NCBI RefSeq assembly: GCF_027580225.2
Contig: NC_073346.2
Span: 6,722,001-6,786,000 of the forward strand
DNA length: 64,000 nucleotides
Direction of reading: 5' to 3'
DNA from: Misgurnus anguillicaudatus
Taxonomy: Eukaryota; Chordata; Actinopteri; Cypriniformes; Cobitidae
Below are positions 22,908 through 34,899 of the stretch, piece by piece. How positions within the stretch are numbered: position 1 is the stretch's first letter; every line of letters starts with the position of its first letter. Below the pieces are notes generated by a model, which was not told the origin of the DNA, searched no databases, and worked only from the letters and a program-made list of their open reading frames with translations. Made by a program: the position numbers and the translations under genes.

Positions 22908-24279
22908 TAGGGGAGAGGGGGATAAGTTGTCACACTTTTCACACTAGCCATGTTTCCATCACCATGATTTTATGCACATTTTGAAGTATCGCATTAAAAA
23001 CAAGTGATGGAAATGGAAAATTTCGATTAAAAATTCCTTTAAAATTAATTTTTTTTATGATTGCTTGAGGTGAGTAAAAGAGTAAATGCGAATAATGGGA
23101 TATGGAAACGCATTTGCCCAATAAATTCTGACGTAGCGAACATTAAACCCACGTGACTGATCGTCTAGCTGTTTCTACAGTCGTTGTTTTACCATATATG
23201 GGGCTTGATGTAGTTACAATGTCCTTGCTGCTAGTGCCTGCATCAATAATGCTACATTTCTTTCATCTGTGCACAGCATTCAGTTTGTCAATTAAAAGCT
23301 GCACTGCTAATAAAGTAATAACTTGCCCCATCGTGACTACATGCAGTCCTGTCTCCATTTTACATGCATACCTTGTTTTGTTTATACTGTTGGTAACTAA
23401 TTAGCATTTCTTTGTTTTTTTGTGTGCAAATTTTGAAAAGATTTGCTTCATGTTTGGATGGAAACCCCACTACTGTCTAACAATTACTAAGAACCATACA
23501 TCACAATGGTATAAATTTTATACCAAATGAAAGAAGGAAGTCTTGGGTATTCATTACATTTTCATATCTTATCGAGTTGTAGACTGTTAAATAAAGAATT
23601 TTCACTTGTGACAATTTGCCCCATCGACGGACAACTTGTCACTAGATTTTCTAAAAAGAAGAACACAACGTAAAAAAGGTGTTCAGGGTTGCTTAATAAT
23701 TACAGACATGTGTATGAGCAGAGTTTTAGGCATCTGACCCAGGGTTTAGGAATGCACAGTGCGAAATGTCAGATTATGAATACCCAGGGTTATCTCTTAA
23801 TTTCTGGTTAAGTACAAACAGTGTGAAACGTGAAACAGATAACCCAGGATTCCGTTAACCGGGTGTTTAGAATAACCAGGGGTTAACTATTTCCAGTGTG
23901 AAAAGCATGTGACGACTTGCCCCATAGTCATTGAGACAAACTGACGTTTGATAATGTTGGCAAATCTCAGGGTTAGCTCAATATAGTCAGCTAAAGTATC
24001 AAAAGACACGTTAGGTCTCCTCTGTTTTGTGCAAAATAATAATTTTTAACATTCATACCCAATAAAGTTGTATTGCATTAAATTTAAAGTGCAATTTTTT
24101 TTTACTTTTAAACAAAAAAGAAAGAAAATTGTGCTAGAATGTCAGAAAATAGAGCGATCTTGGCCACATGTGAACACGAAGTTGACTATAGAAGAATTTA
24201 TCACACAAAGTGTCTATTTGTTGGAGTTATGAACAGTGTGACAACTTACCAATGTGGCAACCTACCCCACTCTCTCCTA
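22908..24279. mobile_element. TAGGGGAGAGGGGG element with an inner MITE
   Basis: Left end TAGGGGAGAGGGGGATAAG then 'ttgtcacac'. The right end is 'gtgtgacaacttacc...ctaccccactctctccta', the inverted counterpart. Internal phrases 'gacaatttgccccat' and 'gacgacttgccccat' echo the termini. Flanked by TA. A second palindromic element (22944-23473) sits just inside the left end. No transposase found. Confidence 0.6.
22944..23473. mobile_element. Nested MITE, GTTTCCATC ends
   Basis: Left 'tagccatgtttccatcacc', right 'tttggatggaaaccccacta'; subterminal 'gcacattttgaagtatcgc' mirrors 'gtgcaaattttgaaaag'. About 530 bp, non-coding, inside the 22908-24279 element. Confidence 0.55.
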
Positions 24280-24860
24280 ACAAAAATCCAACGTCTAGTA
24301 AAAGTGGGGTATAAAATAAGTTATTTTCATGAGAATCTCCTTTGATGGTAGCTTTTGTAAACATATATATTTCTTACTTCTACAGGAAATGAGATATTAT
24401 CCCCAGATTTGATGCATTGGTGTATGGGCACAGTCTTAGGACACACCAAAAAAGGTGGTGTGACTGCTCCACTTGCTGGCTCTAAATTGCATCAGTTGGC
24501 TGTAACTGCAGTACCATTTGGTCTGATTGACCTCAAAATTGACATGCAGTGTCTTAGTCTCAGTACTCTTTGTCTCATAGTCCATCATGAAATTTTTGCA
24601 CCATGATGAACTATCTATTTTAGATACACAATGATAAATATAGTCTGTATGTACAGCTGCAAAGCAGGCCATCCACAGTTCTCCATCTTTGCTGAACGTT
24701 GGTGTACTGCCTTAAAACTTGGGAATATGTCATCACAGCTGTGACTTGTGCATGCACAGTTTTAATCACAGCGATACTGCTGGTACACATACTGCTACAA
24801 AGACATGAAATTTAGCTATTTTTGCCACCACATCCCATAAGTTTGAAGGTTTAGATCAGG
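24280..24860. other. Intergenic stretch, no gene seen
   Basis: Two overlapping antisense frames near 24409-24672 are chance; no domain, no repeat termini recognised. Confidence 0.4.
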
Positions 24861-24864
24861 TGTC

Positions 24865-24995
24865 TTCAATGCTCCTGTTGAGGTATGGTCCAGCAGACTT
24901 CAGTTCCAACCCAGCTCCTACACACCTGTCTGTAATTATCAAGCAGCCCTGAACACCTTGATTAGCTGCTTAAGCTGTGTTTGATTGGGTCCATT
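24865..24995. mobile_element. Decayed hAT MITE fragment
   Basis: 'aggtgtcttcaatgctcctg', 'cagttccaacccagctcc' and 'gtgtttgattgggt' match the layout of the hAT MITE at 12455-12648. The right terminus is missing. Confidence 0.5.
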
Positions 24996-25026
24996 CAACA
25001 AAGGTGTTTATGAAGGTGTACTTCAC

Positions 25027-25606
25027 TTAAAGTGGCAATCCGTAAAATGTTTTCAATTAAAAATGAACAAAAATCAGTCAAAAAAATGACCCAATTCACA
25101 GTGGCAGGCTTAATGATTTATAATTCTGTGGGCCATTTTTTTTTTTCCGGGAAAATGTTTAAAAAACATAATTTGTCTTTGCGTGATGACGTCACATCCT
25201 TAAACATAGAAGAGGAGCCGGACGCTTTATCAGATGTGCTCTGGATGGGAGTTTGTAGCTTGTTTAGAAAACAGTTGCTTAGAGTTTAAACCTGTCATGT
25301 AGATGGCGCGTTAAATCTGTAAAGTTTCAAAAGATGATCATCTGTGGAATGGCATGTAATGTCAGTTTATTACCTTCTTACATTTGGGAAATAATCTGTT
25401 AAAACAGTGAAAGCTGAAACTGTGAGCTAATGCTAAAACAAAAGTTAATATCAGCCGGGCTTTTGAACATCTGAAGGGATTCAATACTAAAGCAGAGACA
25501 GTTTCATCTGAACGGGTTGAAACACTTATAATTGCAAATAACTGCAATTTTATAGTTCAAACAGAGATGGTGATATAGTGGCCACAGTTTTGGACTGAAG
25601 CTTTAA
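25027..25606. mobile_element. TTAA-flanked non-autonomous element
   Basis: TTAA at 25027-25030 and 25603-25606. Left AAGTGGCAATCCGTAAAAT; the right end's reverse complement AAAGCTTCAGTCCAAAAC is a weak TIR. The 85-codon frame inside is not recognised. Confidence 0.5.
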
Positions 25607-25885
25607 AACCATAAATATATACACTAGATGTCGCCTTGGCTATGGCAATTCATTGAAACGAATGCTTCAAATTGAGCCGCCATCTTGAAACAGGGGAGCC
25701 CCTCCTCTTTAATGCATCAGCATCAATGTAGGCAAAGGTGTAACGGAAATAAAATCACCATAAATTGTCATGAATGCAATTTTCTAGTTGTTGTTTTTGT
25801 TCCTTACAACGGTCAAACATGTATGTAACAACTGCAACTGAGTGCAGAGAAAATGTAAAGTTTTGATATTAAGAAAATCTTACAA

Positions 25886-26385
25886 CATCAGAAGACCCCA
25901 CCGGGTACCACTCATCTCCACTACAAATAGGAAAAAGAGGCTACAATTTGCGCGAGCTCACCAAAATTGGACAGTTGAAGACTGGAAAAATGTTGCCTGA
26001 TCTGATGAGTCTCGATTTCTGTTGAGACATTCAGATGGTAGAGTCAGAATTTGGCATAAACAGGATGAGAACATGGATCCATCATGCCTTGTTACCAATG
26101 TGCAGAATCCTGATTGTGGTGTAATGGTGTGGGGGATGTAGTCTTGGCACACTTTAGGCCCCTTAGTGCCAACTGGGCATTGTTTAAATGCCACGGCCTA
26201 CCTGAGCATTGTTTCTGACCATGCCCATCTCTTTATGACCACCATGTACCCATTCTCTGATGGCTACTTCCAGCTGGATAATGCACAATGTCACAAAGCT
26301 CGAATCATTTCAAATTGGTTTCTTGAACATGACAATGAGTTCACTGTACTAAAATGGCCCCCGAAGTCACCAGATCCCATGTTTT
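25886..26385 (+). pseudogene. Tc1-like transposase fossil
   Basis: Pieces of a Tc1/mariner DD34E transposase are spread over three frames. NWTVEDWKNV followed by SDESRFLLRHSDGR carries the first catalytic Asp. GVMVWGM comes next, then GYFQLDNAQCHKAR with the second Asp, and LKWPPKSPDP. The copy stops before the NPIEHLW block, so the catalytic Glu is absent. Stops and frameshifts abound. The DNA-binding N-terminus and both TIRs are missing. The same family occurs on the opposite strand at 47503-48505. Confidence 0.85.
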
Positions 26386-26718
26386 ATATAGGAACTATAT
26401 GGGGATCTAAAACATTTGGGGAGGTGGTTTGTGAGGACACGTGTTGGAAAACACTGATATATGCTGTACAGATGACTAAACATTGTAAGTAAAGGACTCT
26501 TTTTATTCCTTTTTTTCTGAAAAGGTTATTCGTTGGCTATTTGTGAACAGCGTGAGAACTTAACCTCTTTAGCATGGGTTAAATGTGCAATGACAATTAA
26601 GAATGTGTGCAACTGAATGTTTCTTACTGCAGCCTTACCTTAAATTCATCATGGATTTCAAATATTTCTTACAGAAAGTATCCAGAAGAAACAGAGGCAA
26701 ATATAGCAACAGCTCTGT

Positions 26719-27307
26719 GCCCGGTTGCATGAAAGTCCTTAAGCTAAGAAATCTCTCAAATATAAGGTTAAGGGTGCCCTTAATAAAAAATGTCCAAAAG
26801 TCCAATTTTCCCTTAAAAACTTAAGGGACTATAACAGGTCCCTTAACGTCACACGCGATGGCTGATTGTATGGTTATTTATGAAAATGAAGTACCAACGC
26901 GCATTTCTAACGATCTAAATAATCCCTAGAGAAAAGTGATGCGTATTTATTAGGAGAATAGCGGGTTGATCGTCCGTCAATCTAAAGTGTTTCCAGTTTG
27001 AATTACTTTGAGGTTTTATACACGCGGCACTTTACAGTCTGTTATTTGCGATGTTTCATTGTACACAAATCCGCCGTCTGTCGAGCTGCGTGCGTTGATT
27101 TGTTACCGCTGTGAGATTTTGTAACCATAGCAACCGCGTCTCCGCTGCCGTGTTTTGGCAGAGACTACCGTAAAATACTTAGTATAAACACTTAGGTAAG
27201 GGTGACAGTTAAGACCTTTGTTGCAACGCTCTTAAATAAATCCCTTACCTCAGGGATTTTTTCTCCCTCAGGGAAACCCTCAAGTAAGGAGTTTCATGCA
27301 ACCGGGC
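26719..27307. mobile_element. GCCCGGTTGCATGAAA TIR element
   Basis: Left GCCCGGTTGCATGAAAGTCC, right 'ggagtttcatgcaaccgggc': near-perfect inverted ends. Subterminal 'taagggtgcccttaa' and 'cccttacctcagggat' are also mirrored. 589 bp, non-coding, GC-richer centre (about 27060-27160). Target duplication not clear. Confidence 0.7.
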
Positions 27308-27989
27308 GCTGGTCTTCTGTCTGCAGTTTGCCCCACACACACATGGTTGGCAGAGGAGGCAGAAAACAACACTCTGAAGCTAGTTTTTTTGTGAATATTC
27401 TTTGTTTATGATCAATTATGTGATTTTTTTTTCAATCTACTTCTTTAATTTCTTTAAAAATCTTACATTAAAAGGTTTGCTTGATACCCAAACTGATTTG
27501 TTTACTGTCCTTAAAATTCTAAGCTCCATTAAGCCAGCAGGTAAATCATATTGAATATTTATTGTCACACTTTAATTCTTGTTATTTATTATATTTCCCA
27601 TTATAATCACTTGTAATCACTTGTCTAAGTTAATGCTAGTAATATAGTTACACATCATATATTTATAATACTTTATTAAAACCATAATAGTACCACCTCC
27701 ACTTAGTGCTCTTTTTGGTTTGAGCCACTGCCCCATCTAGCATTTAAATTTTCTAAATGACTGTTCTCATTACAAAGAAAAGTGAATGGTTTATAAATAA
27801 TTTTGCCATTAATGTATAATGCAAAAGAAGTTAAATTAAGGCTTTTCAACCTAATGCCAGTGCGTTTTGTGCAGATGCAAATTTGTGTGTATGTACAGTA
27901 TGAGTGTGACCTTATAATGTAGTTTTCACAGAGATGTGTGTTTCACTAGTTTTCTTGCTAATAAATTAGTTTGTTTAGTTAATTTTAAC
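27308..27989. other. AT-rich stretch, probably inner part of a hAT relic
   Basis: No gene. The sequence leads into the hAT-type end at 28075 and may belong to that element. Confidence 0.3.
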
Positions 27990-28076
27990 ACAATTATCAG
28001 CACACTATGGTTTAAAAAAATTATCCGGCCCGTTATTTACCATCCGGCACTCAGCGTAAAATAAGTTTGACACCCC
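27990..28076. mobile_element. hAT-like terminus
   Basis: 'ccggcccgttatttaccatc' followed by 'aagtttgacaccccttat' is the usual ending of a Charlie-like hAT relic; the left end was not found. Confidence 0.4.
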
Positions 28077-28080
28077 TTAT

Positions 28081-29285
28081 ATATACCATTTTTTGTTGGC
28101 ATTTAGGCTATAGCACCAGTCTTAAAATGTAAGGAATACTGGAGCTTGTTTGGGTTGGTAGGACTGCTCGCGGTGGGCGCCGGAAAATTTCCCTTATTTT
28201 CAAATCCAAAACTTGACAGGTATGCATCAAAATCAAAGAAGCATCCATTAACCTGTTACTTGTCTTTTAATCTGTTTAATATGCAAAATATTATTAATTC
28301 TGTGCTGCATCCTTGTCACTTTTCAGAGATTTTTGCCATTTTGATAGTGTTTTGATCATGTTACATTATTTTATTCTGGCGGCAGCTATGCGCGGCAGTC
28401 AGTGCAGTCGCAGACGTCATTAGCGTCTGACCGCGCTCACGAGCTCCTTGCTGTTGCTGCTGCATTTTGCTATCTAAGGTACTAAAACGTGTAAGAAACG
28501 CTCACAACATTTCCAAACCCCAGTACGGTAATGTTCAGTTAACCTCCTCTGTTTAGAAATTTTTTGTGGTTTAATATGTGACTGTCTCAACGTTATATTA
28601 GTAGAGATTTCTAGATTCATCTTCTTGGTACAACGCCAAAGTTCGCCAGAGTTCACGGCGGCGCGGAATCACACATGCTCACATATGAGGTAAAATTTAA
28701 CTCAAAAATTTGTTTCTCTAATAATTTTATCTAAACATATTTTTAAAGTCATTATTGAACATTAAAATCAATCACGTGGCTATAGCTTAGTCTATGTCAT
28801 TTTTGATGTTTAAATACTTTATGGATTTAAAACTACATTAATTTCATAAAATAATGCAGTAGTTGTGCAAAATGCATAAACGACACAATTATTAGTCATT
28901 AAACAAAACTTAAATAAACAAAACATGCCGTTTCAGATGTAAATATGATGCCAATATGTAATTATTCCGATTGAATAGTATTTGATATGAAGTTAGTCAA
29001 CACTTTTATTTTGGAGGTTTTTGCATGAAGGCAGGGACGCTCAAATTGTTAGAAATGTAAGTGACATGGAAAAGACTGAAGAATCTATAATATTTTGTTT
29101 GACGTCTGTTTATGCACAAATTTCTGTGAGCTGTGCACACTGCCCCCTTAAAAAAAATTGGTGCATGACGCCCCTGATGATAAACAATTGTTTGGGTTTT
29201 GACAAAAATAAAATTTTGATTTCCAACCACATCAAGCCAACGTTCTTTTTTAATCAAAATGGAGTTTCTGTGTTACGATAGAGCT
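28081..29285. other. Intergenic stretch, no gene seen
   Basis: A GC-rich patch at 28380-28460 ('gcggcagctatgcgcggc') and overlapping antisense frames at 29006-29281 show no motif. No repeat family identified with confidence. Confidence 0.35.
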
Positions 29286-29485
29286 TGCCGTCAAGCGAAC
29301 AAAGTTTTGACCGATATCAGTGTGTCATTTTCAAGTAATTCAGCATTTGTCCAGCATTTTATGAGGCTTCAAGACAACGCTGGGATTTGACGTCAACCCG
29401 ATATTATCATTTTCTACCAAAATGTGACATCTGCCCAACATCTTCCTGATGTTACTTTGACATCCAATGCCTGCTGGGTTGTCTC
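29286..29485. repeat. Dispersed repeat 'acatcttcctgatgtt...gcctgctgggtt'
   Basis: Phrases 'gacgtcaacccgatat', 'ccaacatcttcctgatgtt' and 'gacatccaatgcctgctggg' belong to a fish repeat I recognise by sight but cannot name. Short arm only. Confidence 0.4.
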
Positions 29486-31159
29486 CACTGTATGCTTTAG
29501 TAATATTAATTAGTCTCTTTGTCTGGCAGCGAGGACACTTCGGAGATGAGCTCTATTCAGAAATTTTATTGTGATGAATGTAGTATGACTTGTGTGAACA
29601 AAACAGATATCTAAATGTAGAATAAGACTATTCGTGTAGCTGGCTAACAATATGACAACAGTAATGTTAAAGAAAGCCAACTACAGCTGGTTACTAAAAA
29701 ACAAGATAAAGAATAAATCGGACTAGAGTCTGCCAGCTAGATTCCCGTCATTGAATTGCTGAGGATAGGATGTGTTTGAGGCTGGAAGAGGCCACACTGA
29801 GGCTAATATATTGATCAATGTGAGAGTTAGGGTGATTCCTCATGAGCTGGACTGCAGACATCAGTTCGACTTGAGTGCTGCGCTACGAGGCCACAGTCCA
29901 CGTCTAATCTGTCAGCAATGGGTAAAGTGGAGACAGTCCTCTCGTAAAGCAAAGGTGAGTAAATAGACACTTAATCATGATGTCTGTCTGTTAACACCGC
30001 AAGGACATTAAAGCAACAGGACACAAGTGCCACACTGGGACAACAGTTTATCTTTAACGTTACCTTAGAAGATGGAGGACGCACTGGAGCTGGATTATAA
30101 GTATGTAACGTTAACAGTTAATTTATACCATTTATATTTGCTATCATGTAACTTAATATGCTCATGGCTTGTGCAGTTCAGCCTACATACAGTGCAACCT
30201 CAGCAGACTGCACGCTTCGGATTGAAAAACTTTCGCATTGTTTACAAATGGAAGCGATCTCACGTAATGGCGGATTTCACGGTTGCATGCTGTAACAGTG
30301 TTAAACACAGTTATTCACTTATATCCTTCTTATATATATCCACTTATAACTTTCAGTAAGCCTGAACTGCTGTATCTTTTAAGTGTGTGCTGTAATATGA
30401 TTCCATGTTTACATGCTTATTTACAAACAAATCCGCGTGTCCTCCCGTAATGGCGGATATCTTTTACATGTTTTACAGCGTTAGACACAGGTATGCACTT
30501 TCGTATCCTTCATGGCAACTTTGACTAATCCTGCACTGCGGGATTTGCTGTAAAATGATTCCATATTGTTTACATGCAAGGCAATTCCATACATTGCGCT
30601 TTACACGCGACACCGTTTTTATGAGCGCCGCGTTATACGGAGACGCGAGCTCGCGCACATGGACGCGCCATATGCGATGTGTTTTTAAAGTTCATACGTG
30701 CTTACAGAAACGCGTTTAAAACAGAAGCTAGACGATAAGGGGATGGGCATCTGAAAACAGTCATCTGAAAACAGCTTTTTATATAACTAATCGCTGCAGA
30801 TGTTTATCTGAGATGTAGTTTATGTACAAGATGAATGTAGTATCAGTGACATTTACCCATCAGTTATGTATGTAAGGGTATTTCTGTGGACAACTTATGC
30901 TAACAGCTGTTTATAACTCTCTTAGAGGTCTGCATCTCTCTCATCAGTACAAAACTATGAAGTGGAAAAACAAAAGGTTATATGGTAACATGAGCCACAT
31001 GAAGTTTACAGCTCTGTTGTGTATCAGTTTCTTAGTTTATACAAAGTTTTTGAATAGGGTATGTTTCCAAATAAACTGAAAATGTCCTACTGACCATCAT
31101 TTCTATTTTGATTATATTGTTAACTTAATAAACCTCAAACAAACATGTATACATTTGTC
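29486..31159 (+). other. Possible promoter/first-exon-like region; no confident gene
   Basis: The region is less AT-rich and contains donor-like sites: 'aaagcaaaggtgagt' (29943-29957) after an open frame of about 64 codons, and 'tataagtatgtaacg' (about 30098) after a start reading MEDALELDY. GC-rich at 30600-30680. The proteins are not recognised and no downstream exon was found, so this may be a dead gene start or chance. It includes the tandem duplication at 30239-30582. Confidence 0.25.
30239..30582. repeat. Tandem duplication of about 170-180 bp
   Basis: Both copies share, in order: 'gtttacaaa', 'cgtaatggcggat', 'ttacagcgtta/taacagtgtta', 'cactt...atccttc', 'ctgtaatatgattccat/ctgtaaaatgattccat' and 'gtttacatgc'. 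Copy 1 is about 30239-30419 and copy 2 about 30420-30582. Each carries an ATGGCGGAT core. Confidence 0.65.
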
Positions 31160-31654
31160 CTCACATTCTTTTCTGTAGTTCACTCTCAGATTCCTGCCTA
31201 AAGGCTCATTATGCAGCTCATTATGGGAGCCTTTGTTTGCTAGCTGTCAATCAATCCTTCTCGCATACAGCCCCTCTAAACAAAAAGTGTCTTACAATTT
31301 CTAAATCAATACATTGTTTTATGTGAATAAGTAGGCAGGGTGATTTTCACATCATTTTAAAGAAAAAACTCTAGACTACTAGATTCTGTTTAGGAAAGTA
31401 TTGTTAAAACATGTTTAGTATGGGTTTTGTGGACTTATATCAGTGACTTAAAAATTGCATAAACCGTTTTCTCTCAAAAATACAAACATTTACATACATG
31501 TAGCTCATATAATATTTTAGCCCAGTTTGTGCTGAACGCAGTGGTATGAGACACTTGCCATTATTATGTTTTAAAGCAACTGAAAAAAGACCAAATGTAA
31601 GAGCATGTCAGAACCTCTGACAGTGTCCCGAAATGGTCGGACCCCAGAGGGTTA
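31160..31654 (-). repeat. TTAACCCTCTGGGGTCC dispersed element, copy 1
   Basis: On the minus strand it starts TTAACCCTCTGGGGTCCGAC and runs through 'gttgctttaaaac', 'cagcacaaactgggct' and 'ctagtagtctagag'. A second copy in the same orientation lies at 46345-46709. Non-coding. Confidence 0.6.
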
Positions 31655-31935
31655 ATAGCAGAACTTGTTTGGTATTGACAAAAAGTGTTTTAATCTTAAT
31701 ATGTGAGGACAGTTAAATTCAGACAGCAATAATATGAACAGAATAAAGTGATGAAAAACACAAGAACAATTTTTTAATGTCAAATTTTACATAATGTTTT
31801 TTTTTGAGCATCTGCCCTTTTCCTCCTCAAGAAAGTGGTATTTCTTTACATGTATGACTGCATGGCATTGCACAAACCAATCAGTACGACTATGACATCA
31901 AAGTGTCGCGTGAGCTATTTGAAAGCTTAAAAAAT

Positions 31936-32234
31936 GTCTCAGGTTACGTATGTAACCCTTGTTCCCTGAGAAGGGAACGAGACGCTCCGTCAGAGCTGAC
32001 GCTATGGGGAACGCCTACAGCGTGACGGCGTCTGAGTATGTATATCAAATTCGACCAATGGTTGGGCATGACGTCATAGACGGAAGCCAGAGAGGATAAA
32101 TACGGCAGAAAGAAATGCCCACTTTATCTGGCATAAGCCCAAGCGGGTATTCAGGCACGTCGGAAGTATGGCCAGGAAGACGCAGCGTCTCGTTCCCTTC
32201 TCAGGGAACAAGGGTTACATACGTAACCTGAGAC
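31936..32234. repeat. Perfect 51-bp inverted repeat at the DIRS 3' terminus
   Basis: 31936-31986 and 32184-32234 are exact reverse complements over 51 bp (core GGTTACGTATGTAACCC) with a 197-bp spacer. The spacer contains the DIRS terminal sequence 'cgtcagagctgacgctat'. The sequence just inside, 32235-32290, repeats 'gctgcgtcagagctgacgct' again. The perfect pairing contrasts with the decayed interior. Confidence 0.85.
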
Positions 32235-32339
32235 GTTCCCTTTCGAGGGAACTTCAACGCTGCGTCAGAGCTGACGCTATGGGGAACGTTATACCCAATC
32301 CCCCAGACTACAAGTGCCTGTCTGTGTGTAAAAAGCACA

Positions 32340-32470
32340 ACTGAGACCAAAGCACATGATCACCAGGAATAGAGTTGAGATCCAACTCAAAAGTGAGCGG
32401 TGAGGACCTGCCTGCCGCATCACAGATATTCTGGATCGAGGCCCCTGCCCACAGGGCCCTATATGCTGCC
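32340..32470 (-). pseudogene. DIRS tyrosine recombinase, C-terminal fragment
   Basis: On the minus strand one frame reads AAYRALWAGASIQNICDAAG followed by RSSPLTFELDL. This matches the recombinase C-terminus of vertebrate DIRS elements, where a helix 'A...IxxICxAAxWSSPxTF' precedes the catalytic Tyr region. It is separated from the rest of the recombinase by the hAT insertion at 32522-34032. Confidence 0.75.
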
Positions 32471-32521
32471 ATACCTTAAGTTGAATGCGCTCTGACGGTT
32501 AAAGGAAAGGGCTGTCAAGAG

Positions 32522-34032
32522 TAGGGATGGGAATCGAGAACCGGTGCCCAGTGAATCGATTCCTTTGAACCGTTAGCATGGCTGCTTAACGATTCCGCTT
32601 ATCTTTCCGCTCGTTGCAAATGTGTCATGACGTCACACGCACGCTGTGTTGTTTTGGTTTAGAAAGCAGCAAACATTGCATCGAAGCAGCACGATCCAAA
32701 GTTTGGTTATAATTAGTGGTGGGCAGAGCGAGGCTTCGTGAAACACTGAAACAGCTGAATCAATAACTTATATTTCACACGAAAATACGACAATACGGTC
32801 GTGTTGCACGAGGTTGCAGGACTGTCGCGTGTTTGATACACTATTACACAACAACACCAACGAGTCAAGCACCAGCGGAGCTAACGGGACACCATCTGTT
32901 ATTAATGCCGAAGGTAATGTGTTAATGTTAGCGCCATTTCATTATGTAAACTTTCACAATACGGATAATCTCTGTTGTCATTGTCCATCAAATTGATGAC
33001 GGCCAGTCTGGCTGGCTCTCACACCGGCTCAGAGGCTGCAGAAAGTATCTCTCGTGCACCTCTAGCTACTCCGTTTACAGAGGCAGGGAGGAATGAAATG
33101 ACAGAGGAGAGGATAAACAAATTTCACCGAGCAGCAGAGGCGGACATTCTACTTAAAAGTACATTATCAAGTATTTGTATTTTATCAGTGTTTTTTATTT
33201 TTTGAAAACATACATTCCAAAGCATACTATCATAATTTTAACTACACCACATTTCATAATTTCAAGTTTTTGGTTTATATTTAATATTTAAGTACATTAA
33301 AATCTAATATGTTTTTTACTTTAGTAAAAAGTACTTTTGTACTTTTACTCAAGAAAAGTAAAAGTACACACGTGTTATGTAATTAGGTATGAAATAAATT
33401 TTAATATGCAATATAATACAAACTATGATTCGATGCTTTAGAATGTAGTGAACATTTTTAAGTAAAGTAAATTTTTTCCCAAGACAACACTCTGATAAAG
33501 CACAGATGCTTGGAAAATGAAACTAAAATACTCAAGTAGTGTCCACCTCTGCCGAACAGTGACTTAGTTTGTGGTAAAGGGTTTGCATCCGTTTGCCACA
33601 GTAGATGCCTCTGCATTTTGGTAGGTTAATTTGCTGTATTTTGTCCAGCATCATGTCTTTTCAAAAGAAAATGACAAATGCATGCATGACCAAAAGTTGT
33701 ATGTTTTATGTCAGTCTAGTTCTGTTTTATTAATTCCTAGTCCTATCACATATTTACTGGTTGAGAAACACTGCCCTAGGCTATAGGTCCCTGGACTTTA
33801 TGAAGTAGCTCACCTACTTTTAAGTTTGTTCTGAGGTTGCTACACATAATTTGTGTATACTCTATTCTGTGTATTCTGAACAGATATTAACGTGAGTTAA
33901 TACAAACATACAAATTTGTACTTATTCCCTCACCCAATGAGAATTGATAAGAGAATCGATAAGGAATCGGATCGATAAGCAACATCAATAATAAAATCGG
34001 AATCGTTAAATTCTTATCAATTCCAATCCTAA
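32522..34032. mobile_element. hAT-like element inserted in the DIRS recombinase
   Basis: Starts TAGGGATGGGAATCGAGAACC; the right end's complement is TTAGGATTGGAATTGATAAG, an imperfect TIR. It is flanked by GTCAAGAG (32514-32521) and GTCATGAG (34033-34040), an 8-bp duplication with one mismatch, as expected for hAT. It splits the DIRS recombinase. Frames inside (for example 32814-32996 and 32975-33205) are short, serine/alanine-rich and unrecognised. A second hAT-like element may lie inside. Confidence 0.75.
32715..33551. mobile_element. Inner hAT-like element
   Basis: Left 'agtggtgggcagagcg'; the right '...agtagtgtccacctctg' has complement CAGAGGTGGACACTACT. These resemble the CAGTGGTGG-type hAT termini common in fish, and the subterminal 'aagtacttttgtacttttac' is also typical. 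No target duplication seen, so nesting is inferred. Confidence 0.45.
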
Positions 34033-34194
34033 GTCATGAGGCATCATAAGCACATGGGATAGCCTCGGCTATCCATCTACCTAAAGGCTGCTTGGTGGCC
34101 GGGAACCCAGTCCGGGCCGAACCAAAGCATTTAAATAACTGCTCTGTTCATCTGAACTGGACAGTGCTATGCACATACATGTCAAGTGCATGCA

Positions 34195-34877
34195 CTAAGC
34201 ATAGCAAATTAAGCGCCCTCTGGCTAAATCCTTGAAAGGTGGAGGGCTGAAATCCTGCAATATTATGGGCCGTGGAATATTATTCCAAACCTTAGACCCG
34301 TAATCCGACCTAGGGTAGAAAGCCTTCACCATGCCTGGAGCGAACTCGAGGCAGGTGAGTGAAACCGAGAGAGCCAATAAAACTCCTACCTTCTAAAGGG
34401 AGGTAATAGCTAGGAGAAATATAGTTTCCAGAGTAAGAAGCTTTCTGAAATGGTATCAATGGCTCAAATGGTGCCCCTGATAAGTCCTCCAGGATGACAG
34501 ACAGATCCCACGCAGGGATCCTAAAATGACTCGCAGGCCTTAGCCTTCGAGTGCCACACAGGAAACGCATGAATAGATGGTCTCTACTTAATGAGGGACC
34601 CGCCACTAAGCTATGAAAAACAGATATAACTGCCACATAAGCCTAAATGGTCAAAGGAGACAGCCCTGCTGCAAACTGCTCCTATTAAAAAACTCCAGAA
34701 CTGTACCAAGGGGCAGTTAACTGGGTCATATAAGTGCTCTTGGCACCATGTGATAAAAGTCTTTTTTAAAAGCATATAATTTCCTGGTGGAGGGAGCTCT
34801 GGAAGTAAAATAGTCTGCACAACCTCAGTTGAGAGACCTGTTTCTATGAGTCTGTCCCCCTCAGAGGCCAGACACAA
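34195..34877 (-). pseudogene. DIRS tyrosine recombinase, main part, broken
   Basis: Three minus-strand frames give consecutive pieces: GDRLIETGLSTEVVQTILLP and KTFITWCQEHLYDPVNCPL (34877-34620); LFMRFLCGTRRLRPASHF and AWDLSVILEDLSGAPFEPL (34640-34310); LSVSLTCLEFAPGMVKAF (34370 onward). These correspond in order to the core-binding and catalytic parts of vertebrate DIRS recombinases (RFLxGARRLxPP..PxWDLSxVLxxLxxPPFEPL). Frameshifts separate them. The enzyme would have joined a circular DNA intermediate to the target. Confidence 0.85.
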
Positions 34878-34899
34878 AAACTCTAGGCGGTTGTAAAAC

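Noticed and set aside
29006..29281. Overlapping sense and antisense frames of 83-86 codons
   Set aside because: Mirror frames of similar length point to chance; no recognisable protein on either strand.
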